Shown: positions 8,088-16,741 of the stretch, one piece after another
Position numbering within the stretch: position 1 is the first letter of the stretch
Layout of the letters: each line of letters opens with the position of its first letter
Assembly: GCA_963557065.1 (NCBI GenBank)
Contig: CAUWCT010000044.1
Span: forward strand, 1-64,000
Direction: 5' to 3'
Length of the DNA stretch: 64,000 nucleotides
Origin: UMGS1370 sp963557065
Lineage (GTDB): Bacteria; Bacillota; Clostridia; Lachnospirales; Lachnospiraceae
The notes under the pieces: generated by a model
The model's database searches: none
What the model was told of the DNA's origin: nothing
Seen by the model: the letters and a program-made list of their open reading frames with translations, nothing else
Program-made: the position numbers and the translations under genes

Positions 8088-9176
8088 ATGATTTCAAATC
8101 AGATACTTCAGACAACGATTGAAGGATTAAAGGGAATTACGAGAATTGATTTATGTATTTGTGATATTGAAGGAAAGGTGTTGGCGTCTACATTTTCTGA
8201 TGCAGAAGAATACGAGAGTTCGATTTTGGCTTTTGTAGATTCTCCGGCAGACAGTCAGGTTATCCAGGGATACCAGTTTTTTAAGGTATTTGACGAACAT
8301 CAGTTAGAGTACATCCTGTTAGCCAAAGGCGGCAGCGACGATGTATATATGGTGGGCAAGCTGGCTGCTTTTCAGATTCAGAATCTGTTAGTCGCATATA
8401 AAGAAAGATTTGATAAGGACAACTTTATTAAGAACCTGCTGCTGGATAATCTCCTGTTAGTAGACATTTACAATCGGGCAAAAAAACTGCACATTGAGAC
8501 AAATGTGAGACGTGTGGTATTTTTGATTGAGACGAAAAATGAAAAGGATATCAATGCCCTGGAGACAGTGAGAAGTCTGTTTGCCACCAAGACCAAAGAC
8601 TTTATCACTGCTGTTGATGAGAAGAACATTATTCTGGTAAAGGAAGTAAAGCCGGGCGAGGGGTACGAGGATCTGGAAAAGACCGCCAATATGCTTTTAG
8701 ATATGCTGAACACAGAGGCTATGACAAAAGTGCACATAGCGTTTGGCACTATTGTCAATGAGATTAAAGAAGTATCTCGTTCCTACAAAGAGGCAAAGAT
8801 GGCTCTGGATGTGGGCAAGATTTTCTACAGCAACAAAAATGTAGTGGCATACAGCAATCTGGGAATTGGCCGTCTCATCTACCAGCTTCCCCTTCCGCTG
8901 TGCCGCATGTTTATCAAGGAGATTTTTGACGGCAAATCGCCGGATGAGTTTGACGAGGAGACTTTGGCTACGATTAACAAGTTCTTTGAGAACAGCTTAA
9001 ATGTTTCCGAGACTTCCAGACAGCTTTACATTCACCGCAATACCCTGGTTTACCGCCTGGACAAGCTGCAGAAAAGTACAGGACTGGATCTTAGGGTATT
9101 TGAAGACGCCATTACCTTTAAGATTGCGCTTATGGTTGTAAAGTATATGAAGTATATGGAAAGCCTGGATTACTAA
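8088..9176 (+). CDS. CdaR/PucR-type transcriptional regulator
   Basis: A 362-residue regulator. The N-terminal part (1-130) is sensor-like, with LCICDIEGKVLAST near residue 20. The C-terminal PucR-type helix-turn-helix is seen at FFENSLNVSETSRQLYIHRN then TLVYRLDKLQ (about 305-335). An upstream in-frame ATG at 8055 exists, but AAAGGAGAG at 8073-8080 points to the ATG at 8088. Its TAA overlaps the ftsE ATG by one base, so it is translationally coupled to the cell-division ABC genes. CdaR proteins were first known as sugar-diacid regulators; the link here to ftsEX suggests another role. Confidence 0.82.
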   Translation: MISNQILQTTIEGLKGITRIDLCICDIEGKVLASTFSDAEEYESSILAFVDSPADSQVIQGYQFFKVFDEHQLEYILLAKGGSDDVYMVGKLAAFQIQNLLVAYKERFDKDNFIKNLLLDNLLLVDIYNRAKKLHIETNVRRVVFLIETKNEKDINALETVRSLFATKTKDFITAVDEKNIILVKEVKPGEGYEDLEKTANMLLDMLNTEAMTKVHIAFGTIVNEIKEVSRSYKEAKMALDVGKIFYSNKNVVAYSNLGIGRLIYQLPLPLCRMFIKEIFDGKSPDEFDEETLATINKFFENSLNVSETSRQLYIHRNTLVYRLDKLQKSTGLDLRVFEDAITFKIALMVVKYMKYMESLDY

Positions 9177-9859
9177 TGATTGAGATTATTAAAGTCAGTA
9201 AAAGTTATGAAAACGGCACGAAAGCCTTAAAGAATATTAATTTAACCATCGAAGACGGAGAATTTGTATTCATTACAGGGCGCAGCGGATCCGGCAAGTC
9301 TACTCTGATGAAACTTTTATTAAAAGAATTAGAGCCGACTTCCGGCCGCATTATTGTCAATGACATGGATCTTGGCAAAATGCCCAGGCGGTATGTGCCC
9401 AAATATCGCAGAATGCTAGGTGTGGTCTTTCAGGATTTCAGGCTCCTGAAAGACCGTTCTGTTTTTGAAAATGTAGCCTTTGCTCAGAGGGTAATCGGAG
9501 TTCCGTCAAAGCGGATTCGGGAATCCGTTCCGGCCATGCTGCGGATGGTGGGGCTGTCTTCCAAATATAAATCTAATCCCAGACAGCTTTCTGGAGGGGA
9601 ACAGCAGAGAGTGGCCATCGCCAGGGCTTTGATCAACCGGCCGCTGGTACTTTTGGCAGATGAACCCACAGGTAATCTGGACAGTGAAAACACTATAGGG
9701 ATTATGAAACTTCTGGAAAAGATTAACCGCAGGGGCACAACGGTAATTGTGGTAACACACAGCCGGGAAATGGTAGAAATGATGGGAAAACGGGTGATTA
9801 CGATGGACAGAGGTATGATTATAGGAGATACAGCATCAGAGGAAGTATGGTATGATTAG
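9176..9859 (+). CDS. ftsE: cell division ATP-binding protein FtsE
   Basis: A 227-residue ATPase of the FtsEX complex, which couples divisome or elongasome status to peptidoglycan hydrolases outside the cell. Walker A GRSGSGKST (near 36), signature LSGGEQQRVAIARAL (near 140) and Walker B VLLADEPTGNLD (near 160). VVFQDFRLLKDRSVFENVAF near residue 83 is typical of FtsE. It starts within the stop of the CdaR-like gene and overlaps ftsX by eight bases. Confidence 0.95.
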   Translation: MIEIIKVSKSYENGTKALKNINLTIEDGEFVFITGRSGSGKSTLMKLLLKELEPTSGRIIVNDMDLGKMPRRYVPKYRRMLGVVFQDFRLLKDRSVFENVAFAQRVIGVPSKRIRESVPAMLRMVGLSSKYKSNPRQLSGGEQQRVAIARALINRPLVLLADEPTGNLDSENTIGIMKLLEKINRRGTTVIVVTHSREMVEMMGKRVITMDRGMIIGDTASEEVWYD

Positions 9860-10757
9860 TTCATTTGGCTACAGCCTGAAGCAGGGCCTTAAAAATATTG
9901 GAAGAGATATGCTGTTTTCTCTGGCTTCTGTGGCTACGATTGCAGCATGTATTTTTTTATTCTGCCTGTTTTATGCCATTGTGGGCAATGTGCGCCGCAG
10001 CGCAGAGACGGCAGAGACGACAGTGGGGATTACGGTATTTTTTGATGAGGGCTTAGAGGAATCCAGGATATTGTCAATTGGCGAGGAGATTGAGGGCAGA
10101 GAAGAGGTAGAGCGGGTGACTTATACCTCTGCACAAGAAGCCTGGGAATCTTTTCAGGCTGAATATTTTGGAGAAATGGAAGAACTGGCAGCAGGATTTG
10201 CAGGAGATAATCCTCTGGCGGATTCTGCTTCCTATGAGATTTTTCTAAAAGATATCGGGCAGCAGGATGCATTTGTGGAGTATCTTATGTCAATTGATGG
10301 AGTGAGAAAGGTAAACTACTCCAGGTCTGCAGTAACTGCCCTGAAAAATATGAACCGGATTATCAGTCTTTTGTCAGCAGGAATTATTGGTATTCTGCTG
10401 GCAGTTGCGATATTTCTGATCAGCAACACGATTTCAGTGGCAGCAGCTTTCAAAAAACAGGAAAATCAGATTATGAGATTGATAGGAGCTACCAACTGGA
10501 TGATCCGGGCGCCGTTTTTGGTAGAAGGAGTAATCATTGGTTTGATTGGAGCTCTGATTCCTCTGGCAGGAATTTACGTTCTCTATCAGAAGGCGGCAGC
10601 GTATATAGATGAAAGATATACGGTTGTAACAGAGATTTTTAAACCTATGCCGATAGCAGAGTTATTTCCCTCTATGGTAGGAGTGGCCCTGGCATTAGGG
10701 GTGGGAATCGGATTTTTTGCCAGCTTCTTTACAGTAAGAAAGCATTTAAAAGTGTAA
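9852..10757 (+). CDS. ftsX: cell division protein FtsX
   Basis: A 301-residue permease-like partner of FtsE. It has a cytoplasmic N-terminus, TM1 near residues 22-45, a large extracellular domain (about 50-165) and three further TM segments (about 175-195, 220-245, 270-292). The SAVTALKNMNRIIS to FLISNTISVA region is a family feature. The extracellular domain is expected to bind the M23 hydrolase encoded 13 bases downstream. Confidence 0.94.
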   Translation: MISSFGYSLKQGLKNIGRDMLFSLASVATIAACIFLFCLFYAIVGNVRRSAETAETTVGITVFFDEGLEESRILSIGEEIEGREEVERVTYTSAQEAWESFQAEYFGEMEELAAGFAGDNPLADSASYEIFLKDIGQQDAFVEYLMSIDGVRKVNYSRSAVTALKNMNRIISLLSAGIIGILLAVAIFLISNTISVAAAFKKQENQIMRLIGATNWMIRAPFLVEGVIIGLIGALIPLAGIYVLYQKAAAYIDERYTVVTEIFKPMPIAELFPSMVGVALALGVGIGFFASFFTVRKHLKV

Positions 10758-10770
10758 TTGAGGATACAAT

Positions 10771-11982
10771 ATGAAAAGAAAGAGACGGGCAGGCCAAAAG
10801 CTTTTAGCCTGCATGTTAGCTGTGAGTCTGCTCCTTTCAGTTCCTTCTTTTGCAGTTACCAGTCAGGATGTAAAAGACGCCAAAGACGCAGCGGTTTCGA
10901 TTGAAGAGGAAAAGAAAAAGGCTGAGCAGACACTGGCCGGATTAGAAGATTTAAAAGCAGATACGGCAGCATATGTAAAGGAACTGGATATGAAACTGGA
11001 GCAGGTAGCCGGAGAAATCTCCAATCTCCAGAATCAGATAGGAGTCAAGGAAGAAGAGATTGCGGTTACAAAGGAAGAGCTGGAAGCGGCAAAACAGACA
11101 GAAGAGCAGCAATATGAATCCATGAAGCTTAGAATCAAATACATGTATGAGAATGGCGACACCAACTATATTGATATGCTGATGGAAGCAGACAGCTTTT
11201 CCGATATGTTAAATAAGGCGGAGTATGTGAACCAGATTTCCCAGTATGACAGAAGACAGATGGACGCTTATGTGGCCACCAAAAATCAGATTGCAGAAAA
11301 GGAAGCGGTTTTAGAGGAAGAACACGCCCAACTTTTGGAATTAGAAAAACAGGCAGAGGCAAAGCATGCTTCGGTAGAGACTTTGTTAGCGGGAAAACAG
11401 CAAGAATTAAAAAACTATGAAACAAAGATCGCGTCTGCAGAGAACCAGATCAATGAGTACGAAAGGGATTTGGCAGCACAGGAGGCAAAAATTAAACAGA
11501 TTGAGGCAGAAATTAAGCGCCAGGAAGAAGAAGCCAGAAAAAAGGCAGAGGCAGCAGGACAGACGTATAAGACTGCCAGTCTTGGAGATATTAAGTTTAT
11601 ATGGCCCTGCCCTTCCAGCAGCCGGATTACATCCGGGTTTGGCGGGAGAAGTTCGCCGACAGAAGGCGCTTCTTCCAATCATAAGGGAATTGACATCGGA
11701 GCGCCGACAGGGAGCAATATTCTTGCAGCCGCTTCCGGTACGGTGACGATTTCCACTTACAGCGCATCGGCAGGGAACTACATTATGATCAGTCATGGAG
11801 GCGGAGTTTCAACGGTTTATATGCATTGCTCCTCTTTGTTAGCCAATGTAGGAGATAAAGTCAATCAGGGTGATGTGATTGCAAAAGTAGGTTCAACCGG
11901 ATATTCTACAGGACCTCACCTTCATTTTGAGATTCGCAGCGGGGGAACTTATGTAAATCCCAGCCAGTATGTAAGCCCATAA
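10771..11982 (+). CDS. coiled-coil M23 peptidoglycan hydrolase (EnvC/PcsB-like)
   Basis: 403 residues with a signal peptide (about 1-28, ending PSFAV), a long charged coiled coil (about 30-270) and an M23 metallopeptidase domain (about 280-403). The zinc ligands appear intact (NHKGID and HLHFE), unlike Escherichia coli EnvC, which is degenerate; this protein can therefore cut peptidoglycan itself. Position directly after ftsEX matches FtsEX-activated hydrolases such as PcsB and CwlO, which cut only when the ABC complex moves the coiled coil. The TAA stop lies in the left target duplication of a complete MITE. Confidence 0.9.
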   Translation: MKRKRRAGQKLLACMLAVSLLLSVPSFAVTSQDVKDAKDAAVSIEEEKKKAEQTLAGLEDLKADTAAYVKELDMKLEQVAGEISNLQNQIGVKEEEIAVTKEELEAAKQTEEQQYESMKLRIKYMYENGDTNYIDMLMEADSFSDMLNKAEYVNQISQYDRRQMDAYVATKNQIAEKEAVLEEEHAQLLELEKQAEAKHASVETLLAGKQQELKNYETKIASAENQINEYERDLAAQEAKIKQIEAEIKRQEEEARKKAEAAGQTYKTASLGDIKFIWPCPSSSRITSGFGGRSSPTEGASSNHKGIDIGAPTGSNILAAASGTVTISTYSASAGNYIMISHGGGVSTVYMHCSSLLANVGDKVNQGDVIAKVGSTGYSTGPHLHFEIRSGGTYVNPSQYVSP

Positions 11983-11987
11983 AATTT

Positions 11988-12136
11988 GTAACAGTTCAGC
12001 CATGCGAAGATTTAAACAGGAACAGACGTTGAAAATTTATTTTCATAAGAATGTTCCTGTTCAAATCTTCATAGGGCGGACGCCAGACGCTTCTTGTCCG
12101 CTACAGGCGGGCAAGAAGATGTGGCTGAACTGTTAC
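11988..12136 (+). repeat. IS66-type MITE, complete copy C
   Basis: A 149-bp element with perfect 15-bp inverted ends GTAACAGTTCAGCCA (11988-12002) and TGGCTGAACTGTTAC (12122-12136). It is flanked on each side by the exact 8-bp direct repeat TAAAATTT (11980-11987 and 12137-12144). Inside are hairpin 1 (12006-12023 with 12053-12070, 18 pairs with one mismatch) and hairpin 2 (12090-12101 with 12107-12118, 12 pairs with one G-T). There is no coding capacity. GTAA ends with 8-bp duplications are the IS66 family rule, so it was probably moved by an IS66 transposase encoded elsewhere. Confidence 0.9.
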
Positions 12137-12172
12137 TAAAATTTAAAAAAGACAGAGATAGGAGAACAATCA

Positions 12173-13642
12173 GTGGATAGAGAAAACGAAAAGGACAGAG
12201 ATAATAAATTTTGGAAGGGTGTGCTGGCCGGAGCGCTGGTGACAGCTTTTGCCGGATTGATTGTAGTGGGACTTTCTGCAGGGATCTTTTTGTTTGGAAA
12301 TGGAATCATTCAAAAATCCCAGAAACCCAAAGGGCCTGGATATGATTTGGAACAGCAGGCTGCCAATGATTCCCAGGTCGGCAATCAGACTTCTCCGGAA
12401 CCCGGACAGGAAGAGGAAGAGTTAGATTACCGGCAGATTGTTGCAAAAATGAAAATGATGCAGTCCCTTATAGAAGATCAGTTTTTGTTTGAAGAGGATT
12501 ATCAAAAGGTAGAGGACACCATTTACCTGGGAATGCTGGCGGGACTTGGGGACCCTTACAGTACCTATTACACTCCTGAAGAATTAAATGAACTGCTGGA
12601 GGAAACAGAAGGGGAATACAGCGGAATCGGTGCACTGGTAAGCCAGAACCGGTTAACCGGACTGATTTCCATTTTAAAAGTATATGACAACACCCCCAGC
12701 GCAGAAGCCGGAATGGAAGCGGGGGATCAGCTTTATAAAGTAGATGGGAAAGAAGTCTATGGCATGGATCTGGATATCCTGGTCAACAGTCATATAAAGG
12801 GCGAAGAAGGAAGCACAGTAGAGATTGAGGTTTACCGGCCGTCTATTGAAGATTACGTAACACTGGAAATTACCAGAAGAAAGATTGAGGTTCCCACAGT
12901 AGAGTATGAAATGCTGGAAAACCAGATTGGCTATCTGACTATCAGCCAGTTTGATGTAGTAACAGAGAAACAGTTTGCGGATGCTGTTGAAGATATGAAG
13001 AGCCAGGGGATGGAAAAGCTGATTATTGATCTTCGCAACAATCCGGGAGGGGTGATGCAGACTGCACTGGCAATGCTGGATTATGTGCTGGAAGACAATA
13101 TTACTACCTATCAGGACCCTTATGGACAAAAAGAAAATGAGGGAAAGACCCTGCTTCTTTATACGGCAGATAAAAATGAAAAGGGCGAAAGTTTTAGCTG
13201 CAGTGATGGAAGAAGTCTTGATATTCCCATTGTACTGCTGATCAATGAATCTTCTGCCAGCGCATCAGAGATTTTTGCGGGAACGTTAAAGGATTACGGC
13301 GCAGCAGAGATAGTGGGAACCACCAGCTTTGGAAAAGGCATTGTTCAGTCTGTATTTCCGCTGGGAGACGGTTCCGGAGTAAAACTGACTACAGAGCATT
13401 ATTATATTCCAAGCGGACAGGATATTCATGGGAAAGGAATAGAACCGGATGTAACCGTAGAGCCCAATGAGGACTTGCTGAAACGTCTGGTGGTAGAGCA
13501 TGAAAAAGACAATCAGCTTCAGGCTGCTATTGACGTGCTGGAAGACGGTGCGGATGCAGTGCGGGAAAATCTGGGAAAAGAAAGTGCAGAAGGCACTGAG
13601 GCAGAAGGTTCTGCGGCAGAAAGTGCAGGGGCTGCAGAATAA
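12173..13642 (+). CDS. S41 C-terminal processing protease with PDZ domain
   Basis: A 489-residue membrane-anchored serine protease (CtpA/CtpB family). One N-terminal TM (about 18-40), a linker rich in Q/E, a PDZ domain (about 135-220, GIGALVSQNRLTG then AEAGMEAGDQLYKV) and an S41 domain. The catalytic serine is in NESSASASE (near 365) and the lysine in SFGKGIVQ (near 390). The tail after 470 is Ala/Glu-rich. The start is a GTG behind AGGAGA (12160-12165), seven bases away. It sits with ftsEX and the M23 hydrolase, a layout common in Firmicutes. MITE C separates it from that hydrolase. Confidence 0.92.
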   Translation: MDRENEKDRDNKFWKGVLAGALVTAFAGLIVVGLSAGIFLFGNGIIQKSQKPKGPGYDLEQQAANDSQVGNQTSPEPGQEEEELDYRQIVAKMKMMQSLIEDQFLFEEDYQKVEDTIYLGMLAGLGDPYSTYYTPEELNELLEETEGEYSGIGALVSQNRLTGLISILKVYDNTPSAEAGMEAGDQLYKVDGKEVYGMDLDILVNSHIKGEEGSTVEIEVYRPSIEDYVTLEITRRKIEVPTVEYEMLENQIGYLTISQFDVVTEKQFADAVEDMKSQGMEKLIIDLRNNPGGVMQTALAMLDYVLEDNITTYQDPYGQKENEGKTLLLYTADKNEKGESFSCSDGRSLDIPIVLLINESSASASEIFAGTLKDYGAAEIVGTTSFGKGIVQSVFPLGDGSGVKLTTEHYYIPSGQDIHGKGIEPDVTVEPNEDLLKRLVVEHEKDNQLQAAIDVLEDGADAVRENLGKESAEGTEAEGSAAESAGAAE

Positions 13643-14634
13643 TGCCTGTAAAATTCTATATGGCGCCTATGGAGGGAATTACCGGATATGTGTACCGCAA
13701 TGCGTATCACAGGTATTTTTCTCCTATGGATAAATATGTGACTCCGTTTATTGTGCCAAACCAGAACCGGACGCTGAAATCCAGAGAGTTAAACGATATT
13801 CTTCCAGAACATAACAAAGGGATGAACGTGGTTCCACAGATTCTGACTAATCAGGCCCAGGATTTTTTGTGGTGTGCAGAGAAACTGGGAGAACTGGGAT
13901 ACGAAGAAATTAATCTGAATCTGGGATGTCCTTCCGGAACGGTGGTGTCCAAAGGACGTGGTTCCGGTTTTCTGAAGGATACGGATAGGCTGGACCGGTT
14001 TCTGGAGGAAGTGTTTTCTAAAACTTCCCGGCAAATCTCAATTAAAACCAGGCTGGGAATGCAAGACGAAGATGAGTTTGAAAAATTAATGGAGATTTTT
14101 AACCGCTATCCCCTGAAAGAACTGATAATACATCCCAGGGTACGGGAAGATTACTACAAAAACCAGCCGCGGCTGGATGGGTTTGCCTACGGACTTGAGA
14201 AAAGCCGCTGTCCGGTCTGCTATAACGGAAATGTGTTTGGCAGAGAAGATTTCAGGAAGGTTTTGGAGCAGTTTCCCGGGACTGAAAGAGTTATGCTGGG
14301 AAGAGGTCTGATTTCCAATCCTGGTCTGACAGAACATTTGAGGCAGGAAGAAGAAAATCTGAAAGGCACTGTATCAGGGGAGGCGGACATTCAAAAGGAC
14401 AGAGAGCGTTTCCGTCAGTTCCATGATGCAGTGCTTTCCGGCTATGAAGAAATTATGTCTGGCGAGCGCAACGTCCTGTTTAAGATGAAGGAATTGTGGG
14501 CTTACATGGATAACCTGTTTGAAGGTGGAGAGAAGATAAAAAAGAAAATCAGGAAATCCCAGCGTCTTGACGAATACCGAATGTATGTCGCTATGCTGTT
14601 TGAGGAAGTGCAGTGGAAAGGAGACAGAGCGTGA
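13642..14634 (+). CDS. tRNA-dihydrouridine synthase
   Basis: A 330-residue FMN-dependent enzyme that reduces uridines in tRNA D-loops. Recognisable are MAPMEGITGYVYRNAY (residues 7-22), NLGCPSGTVVSKGRGSGFL (near 93) with the catalytic cysteine, ISIKTRLGM (near 132) and LIIHPRVREDYYK (near 157). Shape and spacing match the Dus family TIM barrel plus helical domain. The ATG overlaps the stop of the S41 protease by one base (TAATG). Confidence 0.92.
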   Translation: MPVKFYMAPMEGITGYVYRNAYHRYFSPMDKYVTPFIVPNQNRTLKSRELNDILPEHNKGMNVVPQILTNQAQDFLWCAEKLGELGYEEINLNLGCPSGTVVSKGRGSGFLKDTDRLDRFLEEVFSKTSRQISIKTRLGMQDEDEFEKLMEIFNRYPLKELIIHPRVREDYYKNQPRLDGFAYGLEKSRCPVCYNGNVFGREDFRKVLEQFPGTERVMLGRGLISNPGLTEHLRQEEENLKGTVSGEADIQKDRERFRQFHDAVLSGYEEIMSGERNVLFKMKELWAYMDNLFEGGEKIKKKIRKSQRLDEYRMYVAMLFEEVQWKGDRA

Positions 14635-14897
14635 TTGGATTTTGGAACCGCAGTCTGGTGTACAGAGGGACAAGCATGACAGAAAGCGCCGGCATCCGGG
14701 ATTTGCTGGCAGCCAATAGCCTGAATTATACCTGGAAGGTACATAACCGAAGCACCAAATGGTCCGGCAGAGATGGGGGCGGTACGGTGCGGGCACAGTT
14801 TGGAAGCACCGGTGACGTAACTCCCTATGAGTATGAGGTGTTTGTTCATAAAAAAGACTATGAACTGGCAAAGCATTTAATTGAACAAAGCAAATAA
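14631..14897 (+). CDS. small protein, possibly DUF2007-like
   Basis: An 88-residue protein beginning at a GTG whose last bases overlap the dus stop (GTGA). AAAGGAG lies at 14617-14623, seven bases away, and supports this start over the upstream ATG at 14613. No signal peptide or TM segment. The pattern of an N-terminal strand, then RDLLAANSLNYTWKV, then YEYEVFVHKKDYELAKHLIE resembles the small alpha-beta DUF2007 putative signal-transducing domain, but that is a shape match only. Function unknown; translationally coupled to dus. Confidence 0.6.
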   Translation: MIGFWNRSLVYRGTSMTESAGIRDLLAANSLNYTWKVHNRSTKWSGRDGGGTVRAQFGSTGDVTPYEYEVFVHKKDYELAKHLIEQSK

Positions 14898-14909
14898 GGG
14901 CAAGTTAAT

Positions 14910-15567
14910 ATGATAGACATTCAAAATAAAAGTTATTTGTGAGGATATTAAAACAAAATTCAACGCAAAACAACTTCTTGAAAGAGGAAGCGAGGTATAC
15001 TGTGTTGAGCCAAATGAGGAGATGCGTCACGCTGCAGAAAATGAACTGAATGGATATGCAAATTTTCATTCCGTACCAGGAAGTGCAGAAAATACAACAC
15101 TGGGCAGCAATTTTGCTGATTTTATTACAGTGGCGCAGGCATTTCACTGGTTTGACGTAAAGAAATTCAGGAAAGAATGTTCACGAATCATAAAAGAGGA
15201 CGGAAAAGTGATTCTGGTCTGGAATATGAGAGATTGTTCTGATTCTCTGAACCAGGAACTGTTTCAAATCTATTCAGATTATTGTCCCGATTTTAAAGGA
15301 TTTGGCGGCGGCATAAAAAAGGATGATCAGCGGATTCAAGAATTATTTGATAATCAATATGACTACATATCGTTTGAGAATCTGTTGTCTTTTAATAAAG
15401 AAAAATTTATTGAGAGAAGTCTTTCAAGTTCTTATTCTTTAAAAGAAGGCGATAAGAATTATGGAACGTATATAGAGGCTCTGACAGCCTTATTTAATAA
15501 ATATTCTGACAACGGAATCGTATCGGTTGCCAATCGCTCGGCAGCATATATCGGGATAGTGAAATGA
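14910..15567 (+). pseudogene. truncated SAM-dependent methyltransferase
   Basis: The C-terminal two thirds of a class I methyltransferase. From 14968 onward one frame reads KQLLERGSEVYCVEPNEEM and continues with ITVAQAFHWFDVKKFRKEC to a stop at 15565. Family members have about 70 more residues in front, including the DIGAGTG motif that binds S-adenosylmethionine. Here that part is gone, and a short out-of-frame start at 14910 reads only ten codons before TGA. The first in-frame ATG (15022) would give a 181-residue protein with no cofactor motif, so I call it broken by a 5' deletion. Confidence 0.75.
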
Positions 15568-15652
15568 ATTTTGAAGGTAAATGGGATAGAAAAAATGCTC
15601 AGAAATGACATTATAAGAATTGCGGTAGTGAGTTTCTGCTAAAAGAACAGAA

Positions 15653-15690
15653 CAAAAAAACTTCGTCTACATTAAGGCGAAGTTTTTTTG
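15653..15690. terminator. bidirectional terminator
   Basis: AAAAAAACTTCG pairs with CGAAGTTTTTTT around a short loop, giving an A-tract before and T-tract after. It can end the broken methyltransferase transcript on the plus strand and the aldolase operon on the minus strand. Confidence 0.85.
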
Positions 15691-15705
15691 CGGGAATTCA
15701 TCAGG

Positions 15706-16734
15706 TTATCTGGACAAGTCTTTTAAACGTGCAACGAACCGGTGGGCTTCTTCTTCCTTTGTTGCCCAGGAAGTGACCAGGCGGATGACCGAATGGGTGT
15801 CATCTGTCTTTTTTTGTACAGAGAATAAAAATTCTGCGGACAGTTTTTCAATCAAGGAATCCGGAAAAATTGGGAACAGCTGATTGCTCACCGAATCCGA
15901 ATCAAAGGGGTATCCGCATTCTGTAATGCCCTGACGAAGAATTGCCGCCATTTTATTGGCATGGGAGGCCAGATCATAGAATAGATTGTCAGTAAATAAG
16001 GTTTCAAACTGAATGCCCAGCAAAAATCCCTTGGCAAACATGGCGCCCCGCTGTTTGATGGAAAAGCGGAAGTTTTCTTTTAATGCAGGATTCAGAATGA
16101 CAAGAGCCTCGCCGAATAACGCCCCGTTTTTTGTGCCGCCGATATAAAAAACATCGGTCAGACTGGCAATTTGGGCCAGAGTCAGGTCATTGATGGGACT
16201 GGTGAGAGCGGCGCCCATTCTGGCCCCGTCCATAAACAGATAAAGTCCATGGCTTTTGCAGAAAGAAGAAAGGTCAGTCAGTTCCTGCAAGGTATACTGG
16301 GTGCCGATCTCTGTGGTATTGGAAATATAAACCATTTTTGGCTGGACCATGTGTTCGTCCGTATGAAAATCCAGGGCATTTTGTACCAAATCCGGGGTCA
16401 GTTTGCCGTCAGGAGATGCCATGGCAATGACTTTGTGTCCGGTGGCTTCGATGGCGCCTGTTTCGTGAACATTGATATGTCCGGTTTCAGCAGAAATCAC
16501 AGCCTGATAGGGCCTCAGGGAAGAGCCGATTACCAGGAGATTGGTCTGGGTTCCGCCAGGAATGATGTGAATATCAGCCGTATCATCCTGAATTTCTCTG
16601 CGGATTAATTGAGCGGCATGGATTGTGTGGCGATCCATGCTGTATCCGGCGTTCTGCTCGAATGATGCCTGGGAGATGGCCTCTAAAATACGGGGATGTG
16701 CGCTCTCGCTGTAGTCATTATTAAAGCTGTACAT
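15706..16734 (-). CDS. low-specificity L-threonine aldolase (beta-eliminating lyase family)
   Basis: A PLP enzyme, 342 residues from the ATG at 16734 (MYSFNNDYSESAHP), that splits L-threonine or allo-threonine into glycine and acetaldehyde. Visible are GGTQTNLLVIGS (near 70), ETGHINVHETGAIE (near 88), FMDGARMGAAL (near 170) and the PLP lysine in YIGGTKNGALFGE (near 203). The open frame runs 56 codons further upstream into the preceding gene, but AAAGGAG before 16734 and the family start decide the shorter form. It begins seven bases after the PurF-like stop, so the two are one operon. Confidence 0.88.
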   Translation of the reverse strand: MYSFNNDYSESAHPRILEAISQASFEQNAGYSMDRHTIHAAQLIRREIQDDTADIHIIPGGTQTNLLVIGSSLRPYQAVISAETGHINVHETGAIEATGHKVIAMASPDGKLTPDLVQNALDFHTDEHMVQPKMVYISNTTEIGTQYTLQELTDLSSFCKSHGLYLFMDGARMGAALTSPINDLTLAQIASLTDVFYIGGTKNGALFGEALVILNPALKENFRFSIKQRGAMFAKGFLLGIQFETLFTDNLFYDLASHANKMAAILRQGITECGYPFDSDSVSNQLFPIFPDSLIEKLSAEFLFSVQKKTDDTHSVIRLVTSWATKEEEAHRFVARLKDLSR

Positions 16735-16741
16735 GATGAGT

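Noticed and set aside
15022..15567. 181-codon methyltransferase as an intact gene
   Set aside because: No ribosome site at the ATG, no cofactor-binding motif, and homologous sequence continues upstream of it in the same frame.
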